This document shows positions 38,616-49,448 of a stretch of 64,000 nt of DNA, piece by piece (positions within the stretch are counted from its first letter, which is position 1; every line of letters begins with the position of its first letter). The DNA is from Hondaea fermentalgiana (lineage: Eukaryota; Sar; Bigyra; Thraustochytrida; Thraustochytriidae), in assembly GCA_014084085.1 (NCBI GenBank), contig NPFB01000076.1, forward strand, positions 169,654 to 233,653, written 5' to 3'. The notes below the pieces were generated by a model that did not search any database, was not told the origin of the DNA, and saw only the letters and a program-made list of their open reading frames with translations. Position numbers and translations under genes: made by a program.

Positions 38616-39742
38616 CTCCGCCTTGCCGCCGCCCGCTCCGCCGCGCCGAGCGCCTGCCGCGCCCGAGGACGAGCGCCCGCCGCGCCTCGCGCCGCCCCGC
38701 TCGCGCCCCGCTGCCCGTGCGCCGCCGCCGCCGCTCGCCTCGCGCTCTCGCAGTGCGTCTTTGCTCTCTCCATCTGGTCGCGCTCAGCTCCTCCAGCAGC
38801 CGCACGTCCAGCAGCGGCAGCAGCGGCAGCAGCGGCAGCGGGGAGAGAACAGAACACCGCGCGCTGATGCTGATGCCACCTTGATCACGATGCTGACTCG
38901 ACGCAAAAGAACGGGTCTCCGGAACAAGCTCAGCTCTAAGCTGCTAGCACAGAAGGAAAGGAGCTGGAGAGGGCGGGCCTCGTGTTGGCCAGCTGCGCGG
39001 GGCGGGAGGGAGCAGACGTGCGTTGATGTGGCAAAGGGATTGCGGGAAAGGTCGATGAAAAACCGGGAAAAGAAAATTACGTAACATCAAGCTGAGCCTG
39101 AGCTGAGCGGCTCGTGCTGTGCTTTGAAGTGTGGTCATAAACTTGGGAAGACGCGACTTGGAGCTGCCGTCGACCTTTAAGAGGATCATTTGATTTGCAT
39201 GGCGTGAAATGGCATGGCATGGACTGCCATGTCATGATATGGACTCGCAGATCGAATCAGATCCTGAGGAAGCAAGATTGTTACGTGGACGATAGCCATA
39301 TTCATGCAAGACTCTCCCTCCTTCCTTTGACCTAGAAAAATACTTTTCGTATGATTCGCCACGTGCAAACCGTGTTGTTTTTTAATTTTAAAATTCTAAA
39401 GCTCTTGCTAGTCCTACCAGTCTACAAGAGCTGCCGATCGGCGAGCAAGGAAAAGAAAAAGTTGTGTCATTTTCAATTTGGTCTTCTGACAGTGAGTGCA
39501 AGGTAATCTTAGATAAGAAAGTGGGGCTACTTGTGGTTGGCGTTTGGTTCGCCAAAGACGAGCCCGGGCCGTGACGACGCAGCCTTGCGTTCGGGTCTGG
39601 CATCGCATACACTGGAGTTCTTCTTCGTTGTAGAAAACCTGAGAGCATAAGGAAAAAAGATTCGGGCGGCGAAACACGTTTCCGCTGTACACTGCAAGGC
39701 GCCCTGGGCGACTCGCAAGAAAAAGAAAGGTTCGGAGTTGGG
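38616..39742. other. intergenic region upstream of bS18m
   Basis: 1.1 kb. The bS18m-proximal part is GC-rich with GCAGCG repeats near 38798-38842. The rest is AT-rich 3' flank of the next gene, with a palindromic-looking atggcatggcatggactgccatgtcatg stretch near 39208-39237. No gene is seen. Confidence 0.55.
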
Positions 39743-41989
39743 TTACACAATAACGAAGGAGTGATCGTCGCACGATGGCTCCTGATCATCCTCGCTTGAG
39801 CGGGTCATTCCGTGACCCTTGGAGACGCGGGGCATATTACGCGAAGCGCGTGTGAGCCCAAAGCTGGGTCGAGGGCTTCGAAAGATATTCCAGCCCGAAC
39901 GCGACCTCACGTCAGCCTTGTCCCCAGCCTCGTCGTATTCATGTTCTGAATCAGACGCAGAGCCGTTTGGCGACGATGGCAGAGGCGCCGAGGCAGGCGG
40001 CGACATGAATTTGCTGGATGACATGATGTTCGAGGCGAGACGTCCAGTCCCGTACAAGGGCACTGTCGACAAGGAGCCCAGCTTACCCGATGATCCAATC
40101 TTGGAGGGCGAACGCTGGTCTCCACTTCGTGACCCGGCCGATGTAACAGCGCTTGCAGTCTTGACAGCGAGGCTATACGTCGATGCGCCGAGTTTGGCAG
40201 AAAAGCTGGTTGCGGCAGCTGCAGAGAGCGAACTGATGATGCCGGGACTGCTTGGTACACTGCTCGGCTTTGATGCCACGGCCGTAGAGGCGAGGGAATT
40301 CTGGTCATAGCTTGACGAAGAATCCGTGTTGACATGCAAATCATCCATTCCACCGCGAGTGAAGAGATCGCGAAGAGAGGTTGTACGTTCGGGCGGATTC
40401 GGGGCGTCCTCGTTTATTTGCTGCTGTGGACCCCCCGTCTCGGCGTCAAGTGTTCCCGCTGCTGCAGCCTCTGCCCGCTTCTTTAGATTTTGGCCATGTC
40501 GCGCCGCAAACTTGTCCGGCATGAGATCGAGTCTCCATTCGTAGAGATTAAATTTATCCGCGACAGTCAGGCGACGGATGCGGCGCTTTTTCTTGCAATG
40601 GCGACGAGGGCGGATAAATGGATTGATTTCTAGGTTGCCCGACTCTACAAAAAGATGCGGATCCGCCAGAGGCTGCGATTCTGCACGCAGAGACAAACCA
40701 TTCGTCTCTGTGCGTTGCACGCGGACTGTGTCCGAGAAGCGCACCTTAAGAACGTTGCTTTGCCCGTTTCGGAGCTCGGCCCAGTACGAAAATTCATCTT
40801 CTTCGTCGTGCGAGAGCGCTGTGTTGAAACTGTTGAGCTTGTTGATCTCCTCCTCGTTAGCACTTCCAGGCTCTTGCGAGTTAGTACGGCCCTGATGATG
40901 ATCGTCTTCGTCTTCTTTAAACTCTTCGTCAAATTTATCGTCGTCCTCGGAATCGAGATCGAGCAACAGATCTACGTCTTCCTCCCCATCGTGCTCATCC
41001 ATGGCCATGGAGCGAAGAAACCGTCGGCGCTGCATCCGGAGTCGAAGCAGCTCGGCGTCGTCTTTTGGGGACTTGGGACCTCGGCTTGGGACGTTCCTTC
41101 TACGGTCAACAAAGGAAAGTTCGTCGACATGAAGAGCTAGAGCTCCAGGATCCGGCACTGGGGACTCGGGACTACCGACGTCGGCAGACCACGACGATTG
41201 CTGTCGGGTCGACGTTGACGAGGACGATGAAGAGGAGGAGGATGCCGAGGAAACGGAACCCGCTGATCCGGGCGAACGCGTCTCATGTTCACGTCGCAGC
41301 TCGTCAAAGAGCTGGTCTTCTGTGATCTTGCCGCTACGCAAGAGCGACACGAGTCCCTCTGTACGACCAATTTCGTCTGGGGCGTTCTCGAAAAAGAACC
41401 ACTTGATGCGCTTTCGTACTCCACGGGGCGAGGCCAGGGAGCTAAAGAGGGGTTGGACGTCGTTGTCGCGCGTCGTTGTGACGGGTTCGAGCGCCGCACG
41501 ACCGATTTGAAGTCTGGTGAGAGCCGCTGGAAGCGATGCTGGCTCTGAAGATCGGGTCGTGGCGTTTTTCGCGCATGCCTCATCCGGAACAAGAGGACTT
41601 TGGCCAGCCTCCGCGACGTTTCGAATGTGTGAGGCAGGGCATTCGAAAAACTCCTCGACATGATCGTTCTTGGCCTTGGGCGTTGTCTCGGCGGCAGCGA
41701 CAGAGGACTTTGAAGGCGCTACAGGTACAGGCGGGCTAGTCGGTAGACCAAGCGCTGCGGAATGATGTGGTGCAGTTGGAGGAGGAATGTAAGTTGTTGC
41801 TGCTGGCGGGAGTCTGCGTGGCTTGGAGCTCGATGAGTGCGATGAATACTGTTTTTTCGGTGACTCGCTCTTGAAGCCGCTGTTTTTCTGCTGCTTTGGC
41901 GGGTTCTTTCTGCCTGACACGTTGGACGAGTGGTCGGAGCCGAACTGGAGGCTCATGTCGGAGATGATCCCAACGCGGCGCTCCATCAT
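39743..41989 (-). CDS. large disordered protein with PP1-docking-like motif
   Basis: 748 residues from the first in-frame ATG at 41989; a frame open further upstream starts with TTG. I do not recognise a family over the full length. Long Ser/Pro/Asp-rich stretches surround a few ordered-looking blocks: RKRIKWFFFENAPDEIGRTE near 197 followed by SLLRSGKITEDQLFDELRREHE, and a basic segment (CKKKRRIRRLTVADKFNLYEW) near 470-485. KVRF at 415-418, followed by SDTVRV, fits the RVxF-PhiPhi type of protein-phosphatase-1 docking site. A poly-Ser run and several Asp/Glu runs are present. There is no membrane segment. A PP1 regulatory or scaffold role is inference only. Codon use matches the neighbouring genes and the frame is clean for 2.2 kb, so the gene itself is convincing. 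Confidence 0.75.
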   Translation of the reverse strand: MMERRVGIISDMSLQFGSDHSSNVSGRKNPPKQQKNSGFKSESPKKQYSSHSSSSKPRRLPPAATTYIPPPTAPHHSAALGLPTSPPVPVAPSKSSVAAAETTPKAKNDHVEEFFECPASHIRNVAEAGQSPLVPDEACAKNATTRSSEPASLPAALTRLQIGRAALEPVTTTRDNDVQPLFSSLASPRGVRKRIKWFFFENAPDEIGRTEGLVSLLRSGKITEDQLFDELRREHETRSPGSAGSVSSASSSSSSSSSTSTRQQSSWSADVGSPESPVPDPGALALHVDELSFVDRRRNVPSRGPKSPKDDAELLRLRMQRRRFLRSMAMDEHDGEEDVDLLLDLDSEDDDKFDEEFKEDEDDHHQGRTNSQEPGSANEEEINKLNSFNTALSHDEEDEFSYWAELRNGQSNVLKVRFSDTVRVQRTETNGLSLRAESQPLADPHLFVESGNLEINPFIRPRRHCKKKRRIRRLTVADKFNLYEWRLDLMPDKFAARHGQNLKKRAEAAAAGTLDAETGGPQQQINEDAPNPPERTTSLRDLFTRGGMDDLHVNTDSSSSYDQNSLASTAVASKPSSVPSSPGIISSLSAAAATSFSAKLGASTYSLAVKTASAVTSAGSRSGDQRSPSKIGSSGKLGSLSTVPLYGTGRLASNIMSSSKFMSPPASAPLPSSPNGSASDSEHEYDEAGDKADVRSRSGWNIFRSPRPSFGLTRASRNMPRVSKGHGMTRSSEDDQEPSCDDHSFVIV

Positions 41990-43542
41990 GGACGGCCACA
42001 GCGCCAGCGCCGGCGCGACCACCGAGGCGAGGCAGGCCGAGACCCGGAGCGACCTCGCTCGGGCCCGAAGGAAAATTGCTTGCTCTTTTGCTTCGGCCAA
42101 GGGAGTCCAGACCCCTGGACAGCTATCTCAGCTCAATTAGTTCAAGCTTGGAGCGGCGCTCGAGTGGATTTTCTAAGTGGACCTTTCCATGCTTGTGAAC
42201 GAACGTCTGTCCGCGTTCCATGCGACGAGCGTCCCGCAAAATGGATTTCCGGTCAGGGCTTCAGTTTGCGTCTCCTCTTGTGTGACAAGACTAATTGAGA
42301 GGAATTGACTTGCGCCAAGTGGACCTGCGCTTTTGCTTGAGCACAAAGTGCATCCTTTCATCATATTATTCAATTCATTCATTATCATTTGCGTCTATTT
42401 TCTCGTTGCCCCTTGCTGTTGTCACCCTTCTCCTTCTTTCTATTTTTTTTTTCTTTCATACGCTTACTTGCTAGTGTATGGTCTTAGCGCGCTGGCGGCG
42501 GTCATCCAAGCTTCAGATCGAGTCCAAGATTGTCAAAGTGCTAGACTGGAAAGGGTTCTCACAAAGTGCACACCTTCTGTGTGTACCATATTGATTTGCG
42601 AAGTTCTCAACGCATCCCTCTGCGCGCGGAGTTCTATTCATTCGGCTCGCACTTGTCGCGCGCCCAGGACCTTCTACTTTTTGAAGTAGGGGCGTGACTC
42701 GATCCATGCAATGACCTGGGTTCTTCTGCACGCTCTGATGCATGCATGCTCAAGAGGATATATTCATGTGCAGGCTCGTGTGGCTGCAAAAGCATGACGA
42801 GAGCCAGAATGGGAGAAAAAAGAAGAAAGTACCGTTGGACCGACCCTTCAAGATAGCTTTCAACGTGACTTGAAGTTCAAGCACCGTGAGATAGATAGTG
42901 ACTACTTTCGAGTTGTTGCTACATGCGTGAATGGATCGCTTTGCAGGATCTAGCTGTCTGAATGGTCTAATCGGGGTTTGGCTTGCCGACGGCCGACCAC
43001 AGTGTTCGTTGGTGTTACCGCTTGCTTTGTTGTTGCTGCCGCTTGTTGCTGCAGATTCCATTGTTGACGTTTGTTAAACCTCCGTTACACACACTGCCAA
43101 AACCGGTCAAATAAGTAAGCAAAACACTCACTGCGCAAGAAAGCCAAACGAGGCTTCCCGCATCTCTCATTGTGATGGCAAGCGGGAACAGCCAGCAGAA
43201 ATTTGCAAAGCAAACACGGACCTACGTATCGAGGCAATAGCCAGCCTCCTTGGCTTCAAGGCCACATTGCGCCGCTGGGGCGCAGGGTGCAGCGATCACC
43301 TTCATCGATTCACTTGCAGCTTGTGGGGGGCACTGGCCTGGACGGACGGTTGGTCGGTCGGCCGATCGGTCGGTCGGTCGGTCGGTCGATCGGTCGATCG
43401 ATCGATCGATCGAGCAAGGCAATCATCTCACTGCTTGCAACTGCCTACAGATTGCTTCACATTCAGCTGCCGGACACAGGACAGACAAAGGGTTCCGCCT
43501 CGATAGCCGACGCAATCTTGCGCGACTCACAAATCAGCCAAG
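41990..43542. promoter_or_regulatory. divergent intergenic region, 1.55 kb
   Basis: This lies between the disordered-protein gene (-) and the K+ channel (+). It is AT-rich between 42.2 and 43.1 kb, including a T-rich tract near 42390-42460. A GGTC/GATC tetranucleotide repeat lies 130-200 bp upstream of the channel start. No gene is seen. Confidence 0.55.
43349..43413. repeat. (GGTC)n-(GATC)n tetranucleotide repeat
   Basis: GGTC/GGCC units grade into GATC units. The GATC part is self-complementary and could form hairpins. Confidence 0.92.
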
Positions 43543-45648
43543 ATGCAAAAGGAAACCGTGGTAAACATGAAGCACGCCTCCGCGCCCCAAGTCGCATGGG
43601 ACGAAAATATTGACAGCAGTCTCAAACGGGAAGAACAGTTCGTCTCCGAGTCCATATCGACCGCAAAGCCTGCGGCGGATGTGGTAAAGATGATCCGTCA
43701 ACCATCCAATGTTTCACGGGGCTCCCGGACATCGCACATGATGGCCTCCCGCAAGATCTCGCCACTCGGCGAAGCAAACCTGCACGCATCCACGAAACGC
43801 AAGCTCTCAGCCCTGGCAGATAAAGTCGCGGACCGGAGAGTGAGTGAGCAGATTCTAACCAAACTCGAGCGCGTGGCAGATGAGGATGCAGTGCTGCGCA
43901 AAGCCTCTCTGCAGGCCTCTGAGCCCTCGTCCCCGTTTTCCAGATTCCTCATTAGCCCTAGTGGACTCTTTCGAAATCGATGGGATATCGTGGTCATCGT
44001 TGCGCTCTTGGTCGTCTCCATCGTCACGCCCTTTGAGGTTTCCTTTCTTCAGTCGCCCAACATTGGCTTGACCGTCCTCAATCGCTCCATTGATGTCATC
44101 TTTTGTATTGACATTTTCCTGAATTTTATTACGCCCTTTCAGGCGCCCAGTGGATCTTGGATGTACGACCATCCAAGCATCGCCTTTCACTACATGCGTT
44201 CCTGGTTTCTCATCGACCTTGTCTCGGTTCTGCCATTTGAAATGGTGCGCATGATTCGGCTCATCCGCCTCACCAAACTCTTGCGTATCTTTCGCGCAAG
44301 CCGGGTTCTCAAGCGCTGGGAAACGCACATGAGTATCAACTACGGGACACTCACGCTCTGTAAATTCGTTTTGTACATGCTCCTGCTCTCACACTGGCTG
44401 GCCTGCCTTTTTCGGCTCGTGGCAAGGAAGACTGGTAGCGGCGGACTTGGCGAGGGAGACGATGTCGAGTTCGCAACGGAGTCGTGGGTCGAGGCTTATT
44501 TCGGAGATCGACCCGTGAATATTGGAGAAGAGTACAATGCTGCTCTCTACTGGGCCGTCATGACAGTTACCACGATCGGCTACGGCGACGTGGTTCCCAA
44601 GACGACGCTTGAGCGATGGGTGGCCATCATCGCCATGATGGTTGGCGGCGCAGCGTACGCATACATTGTTGGTTCCGTGTGCGGTCTTGTGGCTAGCATG
44701 GGGGAGATCACAGCACACTTGCACCGGAAAATCGATGATATTAACGTGTACATGGACGAGCAAAACCTGCCCAACGACCTTCGTATCAAGGTCCGGGGGT
44801 ACTTTCACTATACGGCAAAACAGTACCGCAACGAACACTATCGACAGCTTCTTCATGAAATGTCTCCAGAAATGCGCGATGAGATTTTTCGTCGAGTCAA
44901 TGCAAAATGGGTCGTGCTGCTGCCTTTTATTCACTGTGCGAGTGAGTTTGAGAGACGCGCATTCGTGACTGCGCTCGGCGCGGCACTTGTTCATGGCATC
45001 TTTCCTCCTCAGGAAAGAATCATCAGACCTGGTGAAATATCTCTTGAGCTTTACATTATTGAACGCGGAGTCATTATGATGAACAAGTCGTATTTTACAC
45101 AGCCAGAGGCGATCGAGTTGGATGACGATATGCCAGGTACCGGTTCAGCCAGCGAGCAGTCTTCCGATACGCAGCGTATTCGCCAAGTAGACCTTTCCTC
45201 GACACTTAGCGCAGCTGAAAAGGTCATTCTCACGCGAGGTGATACTATTGGCGAGGACATGATCATGACTAATGCTAGACGCCGGTACCACTGCCTCTCA
45301 TGTACGTTTGTGGAAGTGCACAAGCTCAGCAAGAAAGCGCTCATGGATATATTCAAGTCAGAAGCATTTCCAGAAACGCAGCGCAGTTTCAAGAGGCACG
45401 TCATTAAACTTGCCTTTCGCACCAAGATTGTCCAGGTCATCAAGAAACTCGTTAATGCGCGCAAGCGAGAGGCAGCAGCAACCACTGACGGTATTAATGC
45501 CCCTGAGTCCGGGTCTGTTGATCTCGCGCAGCTCCAGGACGAAATTGTGCGCGTGCGAAAGATGGTGGAATCGATTCGTGACAAGATCCACTCCAGCGAG
45601 CTTGAGAGCTCTCAATCAAGAAGGAGCAAGGACTTACTTTTGAGTTAG
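43543..45648 (+). CDS. voltage-gated K+ channel with C-terminal cyclic-nucleotide-binding-like domain
   Basis: 701 residues, one subunit of a tetrameric plasma-membrane channel of the EAG/CNG/plant-Shaker superfamily. S1 starts at RWDIVVIVALLVVSIVTPF. S4 is a voltage sensor with basic residues every third position (RMIRLIRLTKLLRIFRASRVLKR is the positive run, about 238-262). The pore has TTIGYGD with the filter at 345-349, so it is K+ selective. After S6 a C-linker (HRKIDDINVYMDEQNLP...LRIKVRGYFHYT) leads to a cyclic-nucleotide-binding-like domain (about 480-610). In that domain a 45-residue Ser/Asp-rich insertion separates the first strands from GDTIGEDM, and the usual R-T/A-A phosphate motif reads RRRYHC. 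Direct cNMP binding is therefore doubtful, as in KCNH channels. A C-terminal helix could be a coiled coil. The start is the first ATG. Confidence 0.93.
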   Translation: MQKETVVNMKHASAPQVAWDENIDSSLKREEQFVSESISTAKPAADVVKMIRQPSNVSRGSRTSHMMASRKISPLGEANLHASTKRKLSALADKVADRRVSEQILTKLERVADEDAVLRKASLQASEPSSPFSRFLISPSGLFRNRWDIVVIVALLVVSIVTPFEVSFLQSPNIGLTVLNRSIDVIFCIDIFLNFITPFQAPSGSWMYDHPSIAFHYMRSWFLIDLVSVLPFEMVRMIRLIRLTKLLRIFRASRVLKRWETHMSINYGTLTLCKFVLYMLLLSHWLACLFRLVARKTGSGGLGEGDDVEFATESWVEAYFGDRPVNIGEEYNAALYWAVMTVTTIGYGDVVPKTTLERWVAIIAMMVGGAAYAYIVGSVCGLVASMGEITAHLHRKIDDINVYMDEQNLPNDLRIKVRGYFHYTAKQYRNEHYRQLLHEMSPEMRDEIFRRVNAKWVVLLPFIHCASEFERRAFVTALGAALVHGIFPPQERIIRPGEISLELYIIERGVIMMNKSYFTQPEAIELDDDMPGTGSASEQSSDTQRIRQVDLSSTLSAAEKVILTRGDTIGEDMIMTNARRRYHCLSCTFVEVHKLSKKALMDIFKSEAFPETQRSFKRHVIKLAFRTKIVQVIKKLVNARKREAAATTDGINAPESGSVDLAQLQDEIVRVRKMVESIRDKIHSSELESSQSRRSKDLLLS

Positions 45649-45740
45649 GCTAAGCTCCCCTTGCCTACCTCTCCGATCGTCTTTGACCCATACTTAAATT
45701 TTTGAGAATAAGAATCACCTGCCCTGAATCTTGGTTTAGT

Positions 45741-46290
45741 CTACAATGAGTTTTCTCCACTAAAGAGGAACGATCTATCGCTATCTTTGCGCTCCGCATC
45801 TTCAATGATTGTCCTTGCCTCGGGTCGCCGGGAAGGGCGCTGCTGCAGCTCGCGAAGCAAGGAGTGCTCACGTTTGCGCAGCTGCGCAATAGTGTCTCGT
45901 AAATAGGCGTTCTCGGATCGTAAGGGTTCAAGATCTGCGCCTGACGTATGGTTTGAGTCCGCCAGGAGTGCCTTGAGGTGGCCGACCTGCTGTTGTAATC
46001 GCAGGTTAGCAGTGTACAGCTGTTCGTGCTCGTTGCGCGAGCCGGAAGGATTTGGTTCATGCACAAAGACTTCTTCCAGGTGCTCAAGCTTTTGCGTGAG
46101 CCTTTCGTTCTCAATCATGGCGTTTTGGCAGTTTCTGTCGGCCATGAATTCACGTGTACGGATCTCACGGTTTTCAGCTTTCAGCCGCTCAATCTCTCGC
46201 TCAAAGCTCGCAATCACGTGCTCGGTACTATGGCCACTGTCCTGGTGATTGGGTATGGGTACCATCGCTTGCGCATGCGATCGATGCTGC

Positions 46291-46330
<40 letters not shown>

Positions 46331-47963
46331 GCTGCTGCTGCTCCTGTTGTCGGCGTAAAAGCGAAGCCTTCTTTGGCGATCCTGAACCGCGGCCGCGCAA
46401 GGGCGATGAGGGTCCTGAGGGCGGCAAAGAGGAAGCGTTGCCGCTGCCACCAAATGACTGCGAGATGTTGAGCCCCGGTGGAATCAAATGCGAGCTTTCT
46501 GCTTCGTTGCTTGTTCCACTTCGCGCAATTTGTGGCAGCCCTGCCTCGCTCAGGCGCTCCGAGGAAGACTCTGGGCCGACACTTCGCTCTCTCCCGCCCG
46601 TTGCGACAGTAAAGACACTGTGCGCGACCGACGGGGAGTTTTCTAAGGTCGGTCTTGCTGTGGCGAGCTGCTCTCGAAGATAAGCATTTTCCACGCGCAA
46701 GTGCTTGATCTCCTCGCGCAGGCGACTGATGAGCTGCTCCTTCCCGTCGAGATGGACAGTGGGTCTGTTCCGAATCTTTGATGCGCGATGCGCATACTGC
46801 AGCGTGCTCAAGGTCTCGTCAGCATATGCCGCTGCAGGGGAGCAGCAGCAGATCATGAGGGTGAGACTTGAGCCACCCAGCGAGTCCATGAGGAGCTTGG
46901 TGAGCTTGGAGTCCCGATACGGAATGTGCGCTGTCAAAGCTCCAGACGAGGATGGCGAAGAGCTTGACGCCGAACTCAGAGACGCGGCACCCGAGGTCGC
47001 CGAGGTGGTGAGCGCGGAAATGACGTTGCTGAGCGCAAAGAGAGACTTGTTGATTGCTCCTGTCTCTGTGAGCGTAATGCCATCGGATTTGGTGTCCTTG
47101 AGTCTTTCACTGCCAGCAAGGTCGCAAAAGACGATTTTGCCAAACTTGACGACCGCATGGCCGTCGTCAGGATCGGAGCTCTCCGTCTCAATGTTCAAGG
47201 TAAGGATACTGTGGCTTCGGCTAGAGTCTTTGTTGAGCTCGTGCGATCCCACGCGACGATTGCGATGACCCTCGCAGACAACCTCCATGATATCGCTGAG
47301 GGTTTGGCACTCCACAACAAAGAGATCCTGGACAAAGAATCCCTTTCCTGGCTTCCAGCGCACGGGCAGACTTGCCGTTGTGAGATTGAGCAGGTCGTAC
47401 ACCTGCTCATTATATATTTCGCAAAAGGACGCCTTGAGCCGCACATTTGATTTGAGCTGTCGAATGCGAGAAAAGATGTAGCTCATTGAGCGCGGAATGA
47501 GGCCGTCCGATTGTGCGTCGCCTTGGTAAGCATCTTCGGCGATCTGTTCCTCGTAGCCGCTCATGCTATAAGTCTTTCCGGACCCCGTCTGACCGTACGC
47601 AAAGACTGTGGCTGCGTAGCCATCAAGAGCAGACTCGAGCAAGGCTTTGACGCCACAGGTTTCAAAGAACTGGGTCTGCGAGCACTCTGGTCCCATGACC
47701 GCATTGAAGCGGAATTTTTTTTGCGTCCTCGACGCCCCAAGCGCGCCAAGCTCAAGACGAACGGTGTCCCCGCTCTCGACTTCGACGACCTCGTCTTCGC
47801 CCTGGTCGGCCTCCTTTTCGCTCAGCGGCCTGCAACGCACGATTACGCGGACATTGTCAGAGTTTGTGCTGCCCGCGGACTGTCCGCTTCGAGCAGACTC
47901 GACGGAGCTCTTGCTCAGCAAGCTGCCGCGCGAACTCGCCCGCGACGATGCTTGCGAGCTCAT
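45741..47963 (-). CDS. kinesin motor protein B (KIF12-like) with polyglutamine tract
   Basis: 740 residues, N-terminal motor. Motifs: VRVIVRCRPLSEKE, FNAVMGPECSQTQFF, P-loop GQTGSGKT (Lys130), FCEIYNEQVYDLL, LPVRWKPGKGFFVQDL (KIF12-subgroup hallmark), switch I NKDSSRSH, switch II DLAGSERL, DSKLTKLLMDSLGGSS and STLQYAHRASKIRNRP. A Ser/Ala-rich insertion of about 25 residues precedes AHIPYRDSKLTK. Next comes the neck coiled coil (EQLISRLREEIKHLRVENAYLREQL), a disordered Ser/Pro region, a run of about 24 glutamines near residue 540-563, and two further coiled-coil segments. The gene ends 92 bp from the K+ channel stop (convergent). It is the second KIF12-like motor within 15 kb and retains the standard Gln in the P-loop. 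Confidence 0.93.
46286..46345. repeat. (GTT)n/(GCT)n repeat encoding polyQ in kinesin B
   Basis: About 16 GTT plus several GCT triplets on the plus strand; read on the minus strand as CAA/CAG glutamine codons. The pure CAA block suggests recent slippage. Confidence 0.95.
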
Positions 47964-49448
47964 CTTGCGCCGCGATTCGTTGCTTGGCGCATCGAGGTTT
48001 CTGTCCTTCTATCTGGCTGCTTGCTCTTGGGAAACAGGCACCGACGCGGAGACAGCGCGCGACACGTTTTCATGCATAGTACACACGCGACAGATCCGTT
48101 AGAAATGGCGGGGACTCGACTCGGACCGTGACTGGAGTCCGAGTCACTGTGGCACTGGCGGGTTGATTTTCTTTGTTCAACATCATTCCAAAACCGAACC
48201 ACTCAAAGCAGAGTAAGCCTATTCCTTTGGTTCTTTTGCATTTTCCTTTCCGACTAGTGGCGCGCGCAAACCTGCAGTGTTTGTGTGCTTGTTCTGCCTT
48301 TTTATGTCCGGTTGGGCCTAGGCCTGGGTAGGAATCGCTGTGAGTCGGCCTTATTGGACTCTGGCAGAGCCTCCCTCTCTCAAAATCTTCGAATGAGGCG
48401 CTCTTGGCGCGGAAACGGTTGAGGAGGTTGGGGCCACAGTGAGCTGATAAGTGAGGTTGGTCAACACAAGGCTTCAATTTTCATCATCGAATACCGTGGA
48501 CTTGACGCATGTCACATCTTTGAAAGGACTCGACCCCGGCCACGGGGGGAGCCTTGATTTTGTAGAAGCACTCCTTCAAGCGCGGATAAAGCTGCTGTGC
48601 GTGCGTATACCATACCACCTTTTGCAGGCGCGAAACAATTTTTGCTGCAGGGCGCCCCTGGTCGGAGTGTTTGTGGCAAAGCACGGAGAGATGACTTCGA
48701 AGGGCACACGATAAGCCTCTCACATTTGATAGTTTTGCTTTTGACGTAACGTCTGCGCCATGCTCGATTACCATTTGTTGTTGTGCTACGAATTCCATGG
48801 ATGATGTCATCGTACTCGGGCCGTTGTCCCCGCGCGCAGAGAAGCACAAAGCTCGCGTCCTTATACTTGGCAAGAAAGGGCGCGATTGTTCGCGTGCGGA
48901 AATGCACAACGTTGCCGGCTACTAGGGTTAAACAATTTTTGCTGCATGTCGCTGTGGAATCAGCCAACCCTTTTGCATACAATTCGCCTTTCAACATATT
49001 TTTTTTTAGATTGACAGTGAGACATGGAAGAACACAGCACACTCACCAGGAAGTAGAGTAAAAGTCAAATTTGGCAAGTGCGTGCTGGTCTTTGATAGAT
49101 TCTGCGCATCTCACCAGCCAGACATTCATGCTTTTCACCTACATCTACAAGTCAAAGCGCTCTTCAAATTGTAAGTCACCAGCTTCTTTGGGTAAAAAAA
49201 AATCGAAGAATGTGGAATTTTGAGTTGCGCAATTCTATCCGTTTTTTGCCTTATTAGGTGGTACTGGCAGTGGCCGTGACCCGGGGCTGAGACACCAACA
49301 AGCGTGGCTCATCTCGGCCCAGTCATTGAAAATAGGTGGACACACAATAGCCGCCCCCTGTCCCTATCCCTGTCTCTGCGTTGGAGACCTGCACGGGCAA
49401 AGCGGGCTCGTTTTGTTGGGCCGCCCCCAATCTCTCTCCCTGAGCGGA
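47964..49448. other. divergent intergenic region, 1.5 kb
   Basis: This lies between kinesin B (-) and the coiled-coil gene (+). It holds one weak minus-strand frame (48512-48997), a degenerate 297-bp-spaced repeat and T/A-tracts near 49000 and 49195. No RNA gene was recognised. Confidence 0.5.
48512..48997 (-). CDS. weak hypothetical frame with internal repeat
   Basis: 161 codons from an ATG at 48997, no family resemblance. The peptide CSKNC occurs twice, exactly 99 codons apart, each followed by a loosely similar stretch (LTLVAGNVVHFRTRTIA versus FAPAKGGMVYARTAALS). The exact in-frame spacing mildly supports coding or a decayed duplicated element. Codon use is less C/G-ending than in accepted genes. 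It could equally be a relic or chance. Confidence 0.22.
   Translation of the reverse strand: MLKGELYAKGLADSTATCSKNCLTLVAGNVVHFRTRTIAPFLAKYKDASFVLLCARGQRPEYDDIIHGIRSTTTNGNRAWRRRYVKSKTIKCERLIVCPSKSSLRALPQTLRPGAPCSKNCFAPAKGGMVYARTAALSALEGVLLQNQGSPRGRGRVLSKM

Noticed and set aside
43349..43413. possible CRISPR-like or protein-binding array (GGTC/GATC)
   Set aside because: The units are contiguous tetranucleotides with no spacers; it is an ordinary microsatellite.
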